A DNA stretch of 14,917 bases from Acidobacteriota bacterium (GTDB lineage: Bacteria; Acidobacteriota; Vicinamibacteria; Vicinamibacterales; Vicinamibacteraceae): NCBI GenBank assembly GCA_023429845.1, contig JAEZCY010000165.1, forward strand, positions 1-14,917, given 5' to 3'. Position numbers and translations under genes: made by a program. This document shows, piece after piece, positions 1 to 6,916 of the stretch; positions within the stretch are counted from its first letter, which is position 1, and every line of letters starts with the position of its first letter. The notes under the pieces are model-generated. The model was not told the DNA's origin, did not search any database, and saw only the letters and a list, made by a program, of their open reading frames with translations.

Positions 1-38
1 GTCCGCCACCCTCGCGCCGTCGGACGGCCTGGACGGCC

Positions 39-196
39 GCGCAGACGGACCGCCTGGAGCGGCGCAGACGGGCCGCCGGGAGCCGCGCAGACGGACCGTC
101 GGGAGCCGCGCAGACGGACCGCCGGGAGCTGCGCAGACGGACCGCCGGGAGCCGCGCAGACGGACCGCCGGGAGCCGCGCAGACGGACCGCCGGGA
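39..196. repeat. 23-bp tandem repeat array, about 6.9 copies
   Basis: Head-to-tail units of exactly 23 bp start at 39, 62, 85, 108, 131 and 154, with a truncated 20-bp copy at 177-196. The unit begins GCGCAGACGGACC and ends GGGAGCC. Copies at 131 and 154 are identical. Those at 85 and 108 differ from them by one base each, and the leftmost copies (39, 62) carry one or more substitutions, so the array decays toward the window's left edge. It is non-coding and lies about 30 bp downstream of the receptor stop codon. The length is not a multiple of three, which argues against a coding repeat. The last copy runs into the inverted repeat at 185-205. The remaining non-coding bases (1-38 and 206-228) show nothing else I can name beyond a short GCCGTC/GACGGC dyad at 16-28. 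The function is unknown. Confidence 0.95.
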
Positions 197-205
197 CGGC
201 GGTCC
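185..205 (-). terminator. Inverted repeat downstream of the receptor gene, possible terminator
   Basis: GGACCGCC (185-192) and GGCGGTCC (198-205) form a perfect 8-bp stem around the 5-nt spacer GGGAC. The repeat lies 24 bp past the receptor's TGA on the minus strand, where a terminator would sit. No T-run follows on that strand, so it is not a canonical intrinsic terminator. It could equally be a REP-like palindrome that seeded the 23-bp array, since each array unit contains the GGACCGCC half-site or a one-base variant of it. Confidence 0.45.
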
Positions 206-228
206 CTACCTGACGTGTGGTGGCGGGC

Positions 229-3200
229 TCAGAAGAGGAACTTCACAGTGAAGAACCCCTGCGTGCCCGGGTCGAACAGGTCCGCCATCCCATAGCGCGG
301 GTCGTACGCGTTCGTGCCGTCGGGCGATGCCTCGATCAGCGCGCGATAGTCGTAGCCCTGCGACAGGTCCACGTCGCTGAGGTCGATCGCCGACGATGGG
401 CGCGGCGCGCCGGCGCCGCGGTTCAGGTAGTTGAAGCTGTGGCGCGTCGCTTTCTGGTTGAACACGTTCAGCACGTTCAGCTCGAAGCGCAGCCGACGGT
501 TGTTGCCGCCTACCGGCAACTCGTGCGACACGAGCAGATCGGTGCGCGAGAGCACCGGCGTGCGGCCCATGTCGCCGCGGCCGTTCACGAACAGGTTCGT
601 CTGGTTGGTGGACACCACGTACGTGGTGAGCGGCGTGCCGCTGCCGGCATAGACGAAGGCGCCGAGCTGCGTGCCGAACGGCAGCATGTAACTGCCATAC
701 AGCTTCAGGACGTGGGGCCTGTCGGTCGGCAACCGTCCGAGCACGTCGAGCGTGCCGCGCGAGTTCCAGAAGATCTCGTCGATGTCCCAGGCGCGGTTCG
801 CGTTGCCGCCTGGCCGGGCGATGCTGCCGGCCTGCTGCTGTGCGGTCGACGACGTGACGTTGGTCGTCGGCGTGTTGACCTCTTCGGTCGCTGCCAGCCC
901 CGAGTAGTTGCCGTACAGGCGGCTCCACACATAGCTGGCGCTCCAGAAGTAGTTGTTGGCGAAGCGCCGGTTGACGGTGAACTCCACCGCGTCGTACTGC
1001 CGCTTCGGTTCCGGCACGGCGAAGCCTACGGGTGTGGCGCCGGACGGGAACTGGATTGTCGCGAGTCCACGGCCGGGATTGCCGATGACGTACGTCTCGT
1101 TGCCCTCGGCATCGACCGCCCCGATGTCCTCGATGGTCTGTGAGAGGTTGTTGTGGACGTAGTGGACACCCACGGACATGTTCGCGCCGATCTGGTACTC
1201 GGTGCCGATGCTGGTGCTGTCCTGGTACATCGGCTTGATGTCGGGATCGGTGGAGTCGAAGTTCGGTACCCGCCGGTCGCGGAAGCTGCCCGGCACCACC
1301 CAGAGGTCGGTCCCCGGCATGTTCGACAGATTGAGGCTGCCGACGTCGAGCGTATCCAGCCCGCGATAGTAGATGACCCAGGTGTCGCCGCCGTACGAGC
1401 CGCGCGACAGTTCGTACTTGGTCCAGTCGTAATACCGCCCCCAGCTGCCGAAGACCTTGAAGCGACCGTCGCCACGCACGTCGTAGCTGGCTCCGAGCCG
1501 CGGCGCGAGCTTGTCGCCGAACCCGAACTGCATGGCCGACACGCCCTCACGGAACGACGGCACCGTCTCACGCTCGGTGCGAAGGCCGAGGTTGAGCGTC
1601 AGCCGGTTGTTCAGCGTCCACTGGTCCTGCACGTACAAAGAGTAGATGTCGGCGCCGGCCTTCCCCTGCACGCCGCGGTTGTTGACCTCGTAGTAGCCGT
1701 ACTGCCCGCGGCCGCGGTTGCCCTGGAAGTTGAAGTCGCTGTCCCAGAACAGGTAGACGAAGCCGCCGGGATACGCCTGCTGCGCGTCGTTGATCGTCTT
1801 CTGCCAGCCGAACCCCGACTTCAGCGTGTGGGCGCCGCCGGCGGTGAACGCGAGGTTGTAGTCGGCGTTGATGAACCCGCGCTTCGTCGTGTCGTGGTCG
1901 ACGATCAGGGCGCGCGGCGTGTTCTGCGTGCCGATGGGCCCCTGAAGGTTCGCAGGCACGCCGGCAAGACCGACGCTCGAGGTCTGGTAGGTGTAGCTCG
2001 TCGTCGAGGGGATGCCGGTGTCCTTGTAGTTGTCGTGGAAGTAGCCACCGCGCACCGAGAAGAACGACGTGCCCGTCATCGTGACGTCGACGTTACCCGT
2101 CGTGCTGACCTGCATCATCTTCCATCCGCGTTCGAGGTTCACCTGGTTGGCGGCCTGCGAACTGGTGATGACGTTGCGAGCCGCGCCGTTGTAGGCCGGG
2201 AGTGTTCCCTCGCTTGTCGTCGGCGTGACGAGGACGGACCCGGTGGACGTGACGCGCCCGGCTCGGTGCGTGACCTTGCCGAAGAGCTGCGTGTACGTCT
2301 GCGTGCGTTCGATCTGGCCGCGTTCCGTTCCGTTCGAGAAGAGGTACTCGTTCGTGCGGCGCGCGAACCGCGGCGAGTAGGACGCGAAGAAGAACAGCTT
2401 GTCCCTGACGATCGGTCCGCCGATCGACCCGCCGATCTCGTTACGGTGATCCGGCATCTCGTCGTCCTGCACGTAGCTCACCGTCACGTCGTCGGACGGG
2501 TCGAGCACGAGTCGTCGGACCGGACCTGCGGCGAGCGGCGAACCCTCGTAGTAATAGTGGCCCTCACCACGGAACGTGTTGCCGCCGGACTTGGTCACGG
2601 CGCTGATCACGCCGCCGAGCGCGCCGCCGTACTCGGCGCCGATGCCAGCGGTCTTGACCTGCACTTCCTGCAGGTACTCGAACACCGTGTTCTGCCGCGA
2701 TCGGCCGTCCACGAGGCTGTTGGTCACGACGCCGTCCACCGTGAACGCGTTCTCTGCGCCACTCGCGCCGTTCACCTGGAAGCCGCCCTCGATCTCTCCG
2801 GCGTTGACCGAAGGCGCGGTGAGGGCAATCGACTGGAAGCTGCGCCCCTTCGGCATGCGGTCGATCTCCTCTTCGCGCACGTTGTGGGCGACCAGGGTGC
2901 TGCGCACGTCGATGTCCTGAGGCGTGCTCATCACCTGCACGACCTCCGAGACGTCACCGACCTTCAGTTGCGCGTCGATCTTGATGGTCTTGCCGAGGGT
3001 GATGGCGACGTCGGGGAACTCTGCCTTCGAGAAGCCCGCAAGCTCCACCGCAACCGAGTAGCGACCGGGATCGAGATCCTGCACGACGTACAGTCCGTCG
3101 CCGCTCGTGGTCAGCGCGCGCACGGCGCCCGAGCCCTTGTTGGTCACCGTCACCGTCGCTCCCGGCAGCACGGCGCCGCTGGCATCGGTAACCGTTCCCG

Positions 3201-3294
3201 TCAATCCGCCGAAGCGCTCCTGCGCGACGCCTGGGCGCGCCAGCGTAAGGAGCACGGCCGCTGCCACGGCCACTAACCTGCCCGGTGAACTCAT
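229..3294 (-). CDS. TonB-dependent receptor with N-terminal carboxypeptidase-regulatory-like domain
   Basis: Predicted 1021-residue outer-membrane barrel of the Oar-like/SusC-like kind found in Acidobacteriota, which imports large substrates using TonB energy. The substrate cannot be told from sequence. Residues 1-25 are a signal peptide ending PGVAQ. Residues about 28-112 are a carboxypeptidase-regulatory-like beta-sandwich (GGLTGTVTDASGAVLPGATV, then DLDPGRYSVAVELAGF). A plug follows at about 120-240, with VNGASGAENAFTVDGV and GAEYGGALGGVISAVTKSGGN. The rest is barrel, ending in the aromatic C-terminus FFTVKFLF expected for BAM-dependent insertion. The start at 3294 is chosen because AGGAGG lies 6 nt upstream and a signal peptide follows directly. 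The frame stays open for 89 more upstream codons, but that stretch is Arg/His/Pro-rich and has no export signal. No TonB box was recognised. The 330-bp gap to the gene upstream suggests its own promoter. Confidence 0.93.
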   Translation of the reverse strand: MSSPGRLVAVAAAVLLTLARPGVAQERFGGLTGTVTDASGAVLPGATVTVTNKGSGAVRALTTSGDGLYVVQDLDPGRYSVAVELAGFSKAEFPDVAITLGKTIKIDAQLKVGDVSEVVQVMSTPQDIDVRSTLVAHNVREEEIDRMPKGRSFQSIALTAPSVNAGEIEGGFQVNGASGAENAFTVDGVVTNSLVDGRSRQNTVFEYLQEVQVKTAGIGAEYGGALGGVISAVTKSGGNTFRGEGHYYYEGSPLAAGPVRRLVLDPSDDVTVSYVQDDEMPDHRNEIGGSIGGPIVRDKLFFFASYSPRFARRTNEYLFSNGTERGQIERTQTYTQLFGKVTHRAGRVTSTGSVLVTPTTSEGTLPAYNGAARNVITSSQAANQVNLERGWKMMQVSTTGNVDVTMTGTSFFSVRGGYFHDNYKDTGIPSTTSYTYQTSSVGLAGVPANLQGPIGTQNTPRALIVDHDTTKRGFINADYNLAFTAGGAHTLKSGFGWQKTINDAQQAYPGGFVYLFWDSDFNFQGNRGRGQYGYYEVNNRGVQGKAGADIYSLYVQDQWTLNNRLTLNLGLRTERETVPSFREGVSAMQFGFGDKLAPRLGASYDVRGDGRFKVFGSWGRYYDWTKYELSRGSYGGDTWVIYYRGLDTLDVGSLNLSNMPGTDLWVVPGSFRDRRVPNFDSTDPDIKPMYQDSTSIGTEYQIGANMSVGVHYVHNNLSQTIEDIGAVDAEGNETYVIGNPGRGLATIQFPSGATPVGFAVPEPKRQYDAVEFTVNRRFANNYFWSASYVWSRLYGNYSGLAATEEVNTPTTNVTSSTAQQQAGSIARPGGNANRAWDIDEIFWNSRGTLDVLGRLPTDRPHVLKLYGSYMLPFGTQLGAFVYAGSGTPLTTYVVSTNQTNLFVNGRGDMGRTPVLSRTDLLVSHELPVGGNNRRLRFELNVLNVFNQKATRHSFNYLNRGAGAPRPSSAIDLSDVDLSQGYDYRALIEASPDGTNAYDPRYGMADLFDPGTQGFFTVKFLF

Positions 3295-3300
3295 GACGTC

Positions 3301-3306
3301 CCTCCT
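3301..3306 (-). promoter_or_regulatory. Ribosome binding site AGGAGG of the receptor gene
   Basis: On the minus strand AGGAGG is followed by 6 nt (GACGTC) and then ATG. This is the strongest Shine-Dalgarno match in the window and fixes the start at 3294 rather than the longer open frame. Its 5' A is the last base of the hairpin at 3306-3322. Confidence 0.85.
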
Positions 3307-3353
3307 GCGGCCCTCGGCCGCAACGATCCGTCGATCGGCACGCGGCCGCGTGC
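3306..3353. repeat. Three adjacent inverted repeats in the receptor leader
   Basis: TGCGGCC/GGCCGCA (3306-3322) makes a 7-bp stem with a 3-nt loop. CGATC/GATCG (3324-3337) makes a 5-bp stem with a 4-nt loop. GCACGCGGCCGCGTGC (3338-3353) is a perfect 16-bp palindrome. The three are separated by at most one base and end exactly at the SD of the receptor gene. In RNA they would form a compact structured leader. In DNA the 16-bp palindrome could be an operator for a dimeric regulator. High local G+C raises the chance of coincidence. Confidence 0.6.
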
Positions 3354-3624
3354 GCGGACGCCAGCCGTGCCGTCGGTGGTGATGCGTCGATGGCACAGAG
3401 CAACGGACGGGCCGTGCCGCATCATGGCCAGCCGATTCGTCACGCGACGGTGGCGAAGCGTCATCAGGCGGGGGCCAGATGGAAACAGGAAAGGGCGAAT
3501 GTGCCGCCTGCGTGGTGCCGCCGATCACGCGCCGTGACGAACGGGCGGCGTGATGCTCCAATTCATCGGAGAATCGTCAGCGCCTCGACCAAGGCGATGG
3601 ATCGACGCCGTGTGCGGCGGGCAG

Positions 3625-5877
3625 TCAGGGCACCACTCGCAGGCCGGTCAGCACCCGCTGGTCGCCGTCGGCATGCGCGACATGGACGCGGAGCACGTAG
3701 TCGCCTGCCGAGAGCGGCGCCAACGAGACCTCGGCCGTAGCCCAGCCGACACCGCCATCGTCAGGCGGCGTGAGCGTGGCGGCGACGGGGATCGCGGCCA
3801 TCACGCGCCCGGCCTGGTCGAGCAGTTCGGCGGTCGCTGCCGTGGCGCCCGGAGCGACGGGGACCGCGACGCGAACCTTCTCGTTGCGGCGGAACCGCGG
3901 GTCGGCCGTCGTGACGAACTGCTGGCGTGTGGACGCGCGCGCGAGGCGGGCGCCGGCGACCGGCGCGTCGGCCGATGGCAAGACGACCCTGGCCGTGTCG
4001 GTGAGGGGAAGGCCTCCGCCCGCAGGGACGAGCCGCAGGCGCACCAGCAGGTCGCCCGCGTCGAGGGGCGCCGTGCTCGTTGCGAGTTCGGCGGTCGTCG
4101 TGCGCGCACCGGCCGGCAGCGTCGCCTCTCCACTGGCCACCGGGGTGCCTGACGCCGTGGTCACCGAGACCGTGAGCGTGCCGCCCTCGGCGATGGTCGT
4201 CTCGCGCAAGCGGGACGGGTCCACATCGGCCGTGACCCAGAGCTTTCCGGTCCGCATCGTGGCGCCCGCACCAGCGTGGAAGAACCACGCCGTCCGGCTG
4301 CGCCACGGCTGCGCGTCCCGGACTCCCGCGACGCTCCCGAGGGCGGTCGTCAGGGCCGCCGACTCGGCGGCCGCGGCCGAGTCACCGGCGTCGTCTCCGC
4401 CATTGCTCGTCGCTGTCGCGATGACGGCCATGTCTTCCGGCCGCAGCGCGCGGTAGCCTTTGCGCGCGCGCACTTCCACGCCGGGCCGTTTCACGCGGAC
4501 GCGGATGTTCCGCCACTTGCCGTCGAGCGCGTCGTTGGAGGAGTAGTAGCCGAGCAGGTAGTAGGACGACAGGTCCGACACGATGCGCCGCGCGCCACCA
4601 TCGAGGTCGTTGGTGTTGATCACGGCCAGGCCATCGGTGCCGTCGGCGAGCAATCGGAGCGAGTCCATGCGCACGTCGAGCGACGCGCGGTCGCCCATGA
4701 GCGTGCCTGGCAGCGTGTTGGACTGGCGGTTGTACCACTCGCCACGGTCGTTCACCATCGTCTCGTCGCGGTCGCCGAGATCCTTGTCGAACGCCGTGAG
4801 GCCGCGCGTGTCGAACGGATAGAACGAGACGTTGTAGCGGTTGGCTTCCTGCGTGAGCGCCATGAACCGCTGCCGGTTGTTCAGCGACGCGTAGTTCATC
4901 GCCGTGGTGAAGCAGTCGCCGGTGGACATGGCGCCGAGAGGCCCTCCTTGCGCGCCGCGCAGGTTGCCGGTGATGCGCCCGTCCGGCCCGACGCCGGTCC
5001 GGCCCATCGTCGGTGGCGCCTCGCAGCTATCACGCCGCAGCAGATCGGGCTTCGGCTCGAACATCTGGTAGCCGCTCGTCACCATGATCAGCGCCTTGCG
5101 CTCCTCGCGGACGCCGCCGAGATACCGCACCAGACCCTCGAGCGACTGGAGCACCTCGTTCTCGCGCCGCCTGCGAATGAGCTGGGAGGCGATCCCCTTG
5201 TTGGCGCTCACGTCGCCGCCGGCGCAGCGCGGCATCCCCTCGGGGAAGCACATCTCGAGCTGCTGCTCCTCGGGATGCAGCCGGACGATGCTCTCGCGCA
5301 TTCCCCATTGCGTGTGGGTGGCCAGCATGTGGTCGATGGTGTCGGTGCGCCGCGCGAACGTGATCTGGCGCGGGTCCATGTCCGGCGTCATCACCGCGAA
5401 GAGATCGTCGGGGCCGATCAGCGATTCCAGCATCGTCACGAGCGGCTTGCGCGCGCGCACCGCACCGGCAAACGTCGTGTGCCACGTATCCAGGTAGATC
5501 ACGAAGACGCGGCGACGCGGGTCGGCCGCCTGCGCACGTCCCTGATCCGCGCTGACAGGGTCGCGGCGTTCCTCGCGCGCGGTGGTCGTCGAGAGTGCCA
5601 CGCGCTCGAACTGCGTCACCTTCTGGGGGCGACCATCTTCGAGCAGTTCGAAGTCGTCGGCCGTGAGGTCGGTCACCGGCTGGCCGTCCGCCGTCGGATA
5701 CACGTCGACGCGCACGAAGCTGGCTTCGACGCGGAACGTCGGTTGTGCCGGGTCCTCGGCGGCTGGCTGTGGCGCCTGTGGCGGGTCCTGCGGGGCCTGG
5801 GCGCGCGTTGGCGCCGACGCCGGTGTCAACAGCAGCACGGCGAACGCCGTGGCTCCGAGAACGGTCTGCAGCCGCAT
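3625..5877 (-). CDS. Secreted VWFA-related protein (acidobacterial TIGR03436 type)
   Basis: Predicted 750-residue exported protein. Residues 1-27 are a signal peptide (hydrophobic AFAVLLLTPASA, ending TRAQ), followed by a Pro/Ala/Gln-rich linker. The acidobacterial VWFA-related module spans about 48-475. It opens with FRVEASFVRVDVYPTADG and TADDFELLEDGRPQ, has a Rossmann-like strand VFVIYLD (124-130), and closes with SSYYLLGYYSSN and WRNIRVRVKRPGVEVRARKGYRA, a hallmark of the family. The metal site is atypical: D130-T-W-H-T replaces the DxSxS MIDAS motif, so metal-dependent adhesion is doubtful. Residues about 520-750 add a beta-rich, Ig-like tail that is not needed for the core domain. The start at 5877 is the first ATG, opens directly into the signal peptide and has no SD. 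Proteins of this family are widespread in Acidobacteriota, but their role is not established. A surface or adhesion role is only inferred. Confidence 0.88.
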   Translation of the reverse strand: MRLQTVLGATAFAVLLLTPASAPTRAQAPQDPPQAPQPAAEDPAQPTFRVEASFVRVDVYPTADGQPVTDLTADDFELLEDGRPQKVTQFERVALSTTTAREERRDPVSADQGRAQAADPRRRVFVIYLDTWHTTFAGAVRARKPLVTMLESLIGPDDLFAVMTPDMDPRQITFARRTDTIDHMLATHTQWGMRESIVRLHPEEQQLEMCFPEGMPRCAGGDVSANKGIASQLIRRRRENEVLQSLEGLVRYLGGVREERKALIMVTSGYQMFEPKPDLLRRDSCEAPPTMGRTGVGPDGRITGNLRGAQGGPLGAMSTGDCFTTAMNYASLNNRQRFMALTQEANRYNVSFYPFDTRGLTAFDKDLGDRDETMVNDRGEWYNRQSNTLPGTLMGDRASLDVRMDSLRLLADGTDGLAVINTNDLDGGARRIVSDLSSYYLLGYYSSNDALDGKWRNIRVRVKRPGVEVRARKGYRALRPEDMAVIATATSNGGDDAGDSAAAAESAALTTALGSVAGVRDAQPWRSRTAWFFHAGAGATMRTGKLWVTADVDPSRLRETTIAEGGTLTVSVTTASGTPVASGEATLPAGARTTTAELATSTAPLDAGDLLVRLRLVPAGGGLPLTDTARVVLPSADAPVAGARLARASTRQQFVTTADPRFRRNEKVRVAVPVAPGATAATAELLDQAGRVMAAIPVAATLTPPDDGGVGWATAEVSLAPLSAGDYVLRVHVAHADGDQRVLTGLRVVP

Positions 5878-5883
5878 GGGGGA

Positions 5884-5889
5884 ACTGTA
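5884..5889 (-). promoter_or_regulatory. Candidate -10 hexamer TACAGT, leaderless start of the VWFA gene
   Basis: TACAGT on the minus strand ends 6 nt before the ATG at 5877. The intervening bases are pyrimidine-rich (TCCCCC) with no Shine-Dalgarno. Spacing and the TANNNT form fit a promoter whose transcript begins at or just before ATG. The overlapping TATTAC at 5887-5892 is an alternative. No clear -35 was seen. Confidence 0.5.
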
Positions 5890-5948
5890 ATACGGGGCGC
5901 GGGTACCGGGCACCGGGGAGCGCGGGAAGGGTGCGCCGGCCCTACGTG

Positions 5949-5971
5949 GCCGTCGGGTCTTGCCCGACGGC
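5949..5971. repeat. 9-bp perfect hairpin in the divergent intergenic region
   Basis: GCCGTCGGG (5949-5957) and CCCGACGGC (5963-5971) pair perfectly around the loop TCTTG. The hairpin lies between the divergent VWFA and lactamase-fold genes, outside both putative -10 elements. It is preceded by GCGCCGGCCCTACGTG. A REP-like dispersed palindrome is my favoured reading. A regulator site shared by both promoters is an alternative. A terminator makes little sense between divergent genes. Confidence 0.6.
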
Positions 5972-6022
5972 GCGAGGTCGCGATCGCGACACACTCGGGG
6001 CGGACGCCACGCGGCAAGCCAG

Positions 6023-6028
6023 TAGACT
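6023..6028 (+). promoter_or_regulatory. Candidate -10 hexamer TAGACT, leaderless start of the B3 lactamase-fold gene
   Basis: TAGACT ends 8 nt before the ATG at 6037, and the gap (GGGTCCCC) has no Shine-Dalgarno. The hexamer is embedded in a short dyad, CCAGT-AG-ACTGG (6019-6030), which could be an operator overlapping the promoter. No -35 match was recognised. Confidence 0.5.
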
Positions 6029-6036
6029 GGGTCCCC

Positions 6037-6909
6037 ATGGTGACCCGACGGGGACTCATTCGATTGATCGGCGCATCGTCGGTGGCTGCGGCCACAGCAC
6101 GAGCGCTGCGCGCGCAGGACGACCCGGACGGATGGCGGGAACCGATTGCGCCGCTGAAGATCGCCGGGCCCATCCACTACGTGGGCACGCGTGGGCTCGC
6201 GGCCTATCTCGTGACGACGCCTGCGGGGCACATCCTGATCGACGGCGCGCTACCGGTGTCGGGGCCGCACGTCGTCGACTCGATCCGGGCGCTCGGCGTC
6301 GACCCGCGTCAGGTGAAGGTGCTGCTCATCACGCAGGCCCACTTCGATCACGTGGGGACGACGGCACACCTGAAGACGGTCACGGGTGGCCGCCTGGTGG
6401 TGATGAAGGGCGACGAGGGCATCCTGGCGTCAGGCGGCAGGTCCGACTACCTGTTCGGCGACTCCCCTGCGTATCACTTCCCGCCGGTCACGGCCGACGA
6501 GGTGATCGCCCACGGCCACGAGGTGGCCCTCGGCGGCGTGACGTTGAAGGCGCACCACACACCGGGGCACACGCCGGGCACCACCACCTGGACGACGACG
6601 GTGGACGACGGCGGTCGAACCTATCGCGTCGTCTTCGCGGGCAGCACGTACGTCAACCCCGGTACGCGGCTGGTGAACAAGCCGTCGTACCCGGGCATTC
6701 TCGACGACTATCGGAAGGCGCTGCGGGTACTCGAGTCGCTGCAGCCGGAGATCTTCCTGGCCGCGCACGGCTCGCAGTTCGGGTTCGAAGCCAAGCGCGC
6801 GCGTGCCGCGCGGGACGGCGTCCAGGCCTGGGTGGATCCCGAGGCGTTCCGCTTTGGCATCACGGCCTCGCGTGCGCGCCTCGAGAAACTTGCGGCTGAC
6901 GAGAAGTAG
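6037..6909 (+). CDS. Subclass B3 metallo-beta-lactamase family protein with Q-type zinc site
   Basis: Predicted 290-residue exported di-zinc hydrolase. Residues 1-27 look like a Tat signal (TRRGLIRLIG, Ala-rich h-region, end LRAQ). The fold motif is Q100-A-H102-F-D104-H105, then H178 (TPGHTPG), S203 (AGSTYVN) and H244 (AAHGSQF). These match B3 positions 116, 118, 120, 121, 196, 221 and 263. The YPGILDDYRKALRVLESL segment also aligns with the region before His263 in L1-type enzymes. Position 116 is Gln rather than His, as in GOB-type enzymes. Length is normal for B3 enzymes. Known family members hydrolyse beta-lactams including carbapenems, but many environmental homologues have weak or no lactamase activity, so the substrate is unproven. 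An upstream open extension of the frame lies antisense to the VWFA gene and is rejected. The gene diverges from the VWFA gene and converges on the propeller gene. Confidence 0.9.
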   Translation: MVTRRGLIRLIGASSVAAATARALRAQDDPDGWREPIAPLKIAGPIHYVGTRGLAAYLVTTPAGHILIDGALPVSGPHVVDSIRALGVDPRQVKVLLITQAHFDHVGTTAHLKTVTGGRLVVMKGDEGILASGGRSDYLFGDSPAYHFPPVTADEVIAHGHEVALGGVTLKAHHTPGHTPGTTTWTTTVDDGGRTYRVVFAGSTYVNPGTRLVNKPSYPGILDDYRKALRVLESLQPEIFLAAHGSQFGFEAKRARAARDGVQAWVDPEAFRFGITASRARLEKLAADEK

Positions 6910-6916
6910 GGCGCCG

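Larger units (their letters stand above)
3295..3624. other. 330-bp intergenic region upstream of the receptor gene
   Basis: No convincing gene is present. The receptor frame stays open through most of it, but the translation is low-complexity Arg/His/Pro. The proximal 60 bp hold the SD and three adjacent inverted repeats. I looked for a TTGACA/TATAAT-like pair and for TANNNT hexamers on the minus strand and found none convincing. The region should contain the receptor promoter and the 3' end of the VWFA transcript, but no T-tailed hairpin is visible just past the VWFA stop. Confidence 0.6.

Noticed and set aside
39..196. CRISPR array
   Set aside because: The 23-bp units are head to tail with no unique spacers between them.
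185..205. Canonical Rho-independent terminator
   Set aside because: The stem is good, but no T-run follows on the minus strand, so it is kept only as a tentative call.
1153..3276. 707-codon plus-strand open frame opposite the receptor gene
   Set aside because: It lies wholly antisense to a well-supported receptor, its translation is Arg/Val/His-rich with no recognisable domain, and long antisense frames are expected at this G+C.
3295..3561. 89-codon N-terminal extension of the receptor
   Set aside because: The composition is non-protein-like, it would bury the signal peptide, and the strong SD lies just before 3294.
4276..6036. 587-codon upstream extension of the lactamase-fold frame
   Set aside because: It is antisense to the VWFA gene and low in complexity. 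A Tat-like signal and a promoter-like hexamer fix the start at 6037.
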